Under the pieces are notes generated by a model. It saw nothing but the letters and a program-made list of their open reading frames with translations, ran no database searches and was not told the DNA's origin. Source: Desulfobacillus sp041396245 (GTDB lineage Bacteria; Pseudomonadota; Gammaproteobacteria; Burkholderiales; Rhodocyclaceae). Taken from it: 64,000 bases of DNA. This document shows positions 63,325 through 64,000 of this stretch, piece after piece (position 1 is the first letter of the stretch; every line of letters begins with the position of its first letter). The stretch lies in assembly GCA_041396245.1 (NCBI GenBank), contig JAWKYW010000002.1, positions 186,001 through 250,000 on the forward strand, read 5' to 3'. Position numbers and translations under genes: made by a program.

Positions 63325-63602
63325 GTCTGGCTTCGGCCCGCCTCGGCGCACGAGCTACTGCTGCTGTCGGCCTGAAGGCCGACCTGCGGAGCGCCCCCGG
63401 TAGGTCGGGCTTCAGCCCGACAAGCAACCGCCCAAGTCGGCCTGAAGGCCGACCTACGGAGCGCCCACAGGTAGGTCGGGCTTCAGCCCGACAAACAACC
63501 GCCCAAGTCGGCCTGAAGGCCGACCTACGGAGCGCCAACCGGTAGGTCGGGCTTCAGCCCGACAAACAACCGCCCAAGTCGGCCTGAAGGCCGACCTGCG
63601 AC
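63323..63602. repeat. Tandem array of REP-like elements, 71-base unit
   Basis: Three good copies begin at 63399, 63470 and 63541, with an older degenerate copy from 63323. Each holds GTAGGTCGGGCTTCAGCCCG, a spacer CAAACAACCGCCCA, and GTCGGCCTGAAGGCCGACCT, then a link such as ACGGAGCGCC. It fills the 296-base gap between rhlE and the reductase gene; no gene is in this stretch. Confidence 0.95.
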
Positions 63603-63620
63603 AAACCGAGCGGAGAACGC

Positions 63621-64000
63621 ATGGCACAGTGGGTTGAAGGCCGCGTGACCGAGCGCATCGACTGGAGCGATCGCCTGCACTCGCTGCGCGTCGAGGCCGC
63701 CATCGAGCCGTTCAAGGCCGGCCAGTTCACCAAGCTCGGCCTCGACATCGGCGGCGAGACCGTCGGCCGCCCCTACTCCATCGTCAGCGCCCCGCACGAG
63801 CCCGTACTCGAGTTCTATTTCTCCAACGTGCCCGAAGGCCCGCTCTCGCCGCGCCTGGCGCAACTCGGCGCGGGCGACGCCGTGCAGGTGGCGCCGAAAC
63901 CGAACGGCTTCCTCGTCCTCGACGAGGTGCCGCCCTCGATCCACCTGTGGCTGCTGTCGACCGGCACCGGCCTCGGCCCCTTCCTCTCCATCCTCAAGAC
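63621..64000 (+). CDS. fpr: Ferredoxin/flavodoxin-NADP reductase, 5' part
   Basis: First 126 residues of an FNR-type oxidoreductase; the rest lies beyond base 64000. FAD-binding motif RPYSIVSAPHEP (RxYS), then EFYFSNVPEGPLSPRLAQLGAGD and the start of the NADP domain, LLSTGTGLGPFLSILK. It exchanges electrons between NADPH and ferredoxin or flavodoxin. ATG 63621 is preceded by CGGAGAA. The gene stands just after the REP array. Confidence 0.9.
   Translation, partial: MAQWVEGRVTERIDWSDRLHSLRVEAAIEPFKAGQFTKLGLDIGGETVGRPYSIVSAPHEPVLEFYFSNVPEGPLSPRLAQLGAGDAVQVAPKPNGFLVLDEVPPSIHLWLLSTGTGLGPFLSILK

Noticed and set aside
63323..63602. CRISPR-like regular repeats
   Set aside because: Units are 71 bases with near-identical spacers and palindromic arms, there are no cas genes, and the same unit is found singly elsewhere. 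This is a REP array.

Overview
The window is GC-rich (roughly two thirds G+C), densely coded chromosomal DNA. Gene content and style (nirS-type denitrification, a 2-aminobenzoyl-CoA type aromatic pathway, SHP/DHC cytochromes with a QseBC-like pair, many two-component sensors, palindromic intergenic repeats) suggest a denitrifying betaproteobacterium, probably Rhodocyclales-like. The taxonomic call is an inference.

Left part (1-18.2 kb) is a denitrification island. On the minus strand, a NosR/NirI-type flavo/Fe-S membrane protein is followed by cytochrome cd1 nitrite reductase (nirS), then nirC, nirF, a fused nirD-nirL, nirG, nirH, nirJ and a nirN cut by the left edge. These are the heme d1 assembly genes. 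Two perfect FNR/DNR boxes lie upstream of nirS. Divergent to them is a PAS-GAF-winged helix-BTAD regulator. A second minus-strand operon (18.1 to 10.9 kb) starts with a second, N-terminally shorter nirS behind its own perfect FNR box. It continues with a heme/EB_dh-like cytochrome, a cupredoxin, a cytochrome c-CuA subunit II, a heme-copper oxidase subunit I, a SCO copper chaperone and a formate/nitrite channel. Subunit I has Asn where oxygen reductases have the cross-linked Tyr, so I read this operon as a self-contained nitrite-to-nitrous-oxide module with an unconventional CuA-type NO reductase. This is the most interesting system here.

Middle part (18.3-45 kb) is mostly housekeeping: tRNA-Leu (with a copied half-gene next to it), queA-tgt-yajC-secD-secF, purB, mnmA with a Nudix gene, ilvE, waaF, an esterase, a split Aer-like PAS/chemoreceptor pair, a phosphohexomutase, an EAL-HDOD protein, alaS, a four-PAS histidine kinase and glpK.

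Right part (45-64 kb) holds ugpB-ugpQ, a CoA-transferase, two tandem paralogous membrane proteins, and a QseBC-like system with the SHP-DHC-cytochrome b561 genes (matching direct-repeat operators are visible at two promoters). It continues with an aromatic acid CoA pathway (bifunctional monooxygenase/reductase, MarR regulator, CoA ligase, thioesterase, RidA), a c-heme sensor kinase, rhlE, and the start of a ferredoxin-NADP reductase.

Several palindromic repeat families are dispersed through the window. Two copies lie inside coding sequence: one forms the start of nirH, another encodes the signal peptide of nirN. A short word, AAAGTCAG, also recurs far more often than composition predicts.
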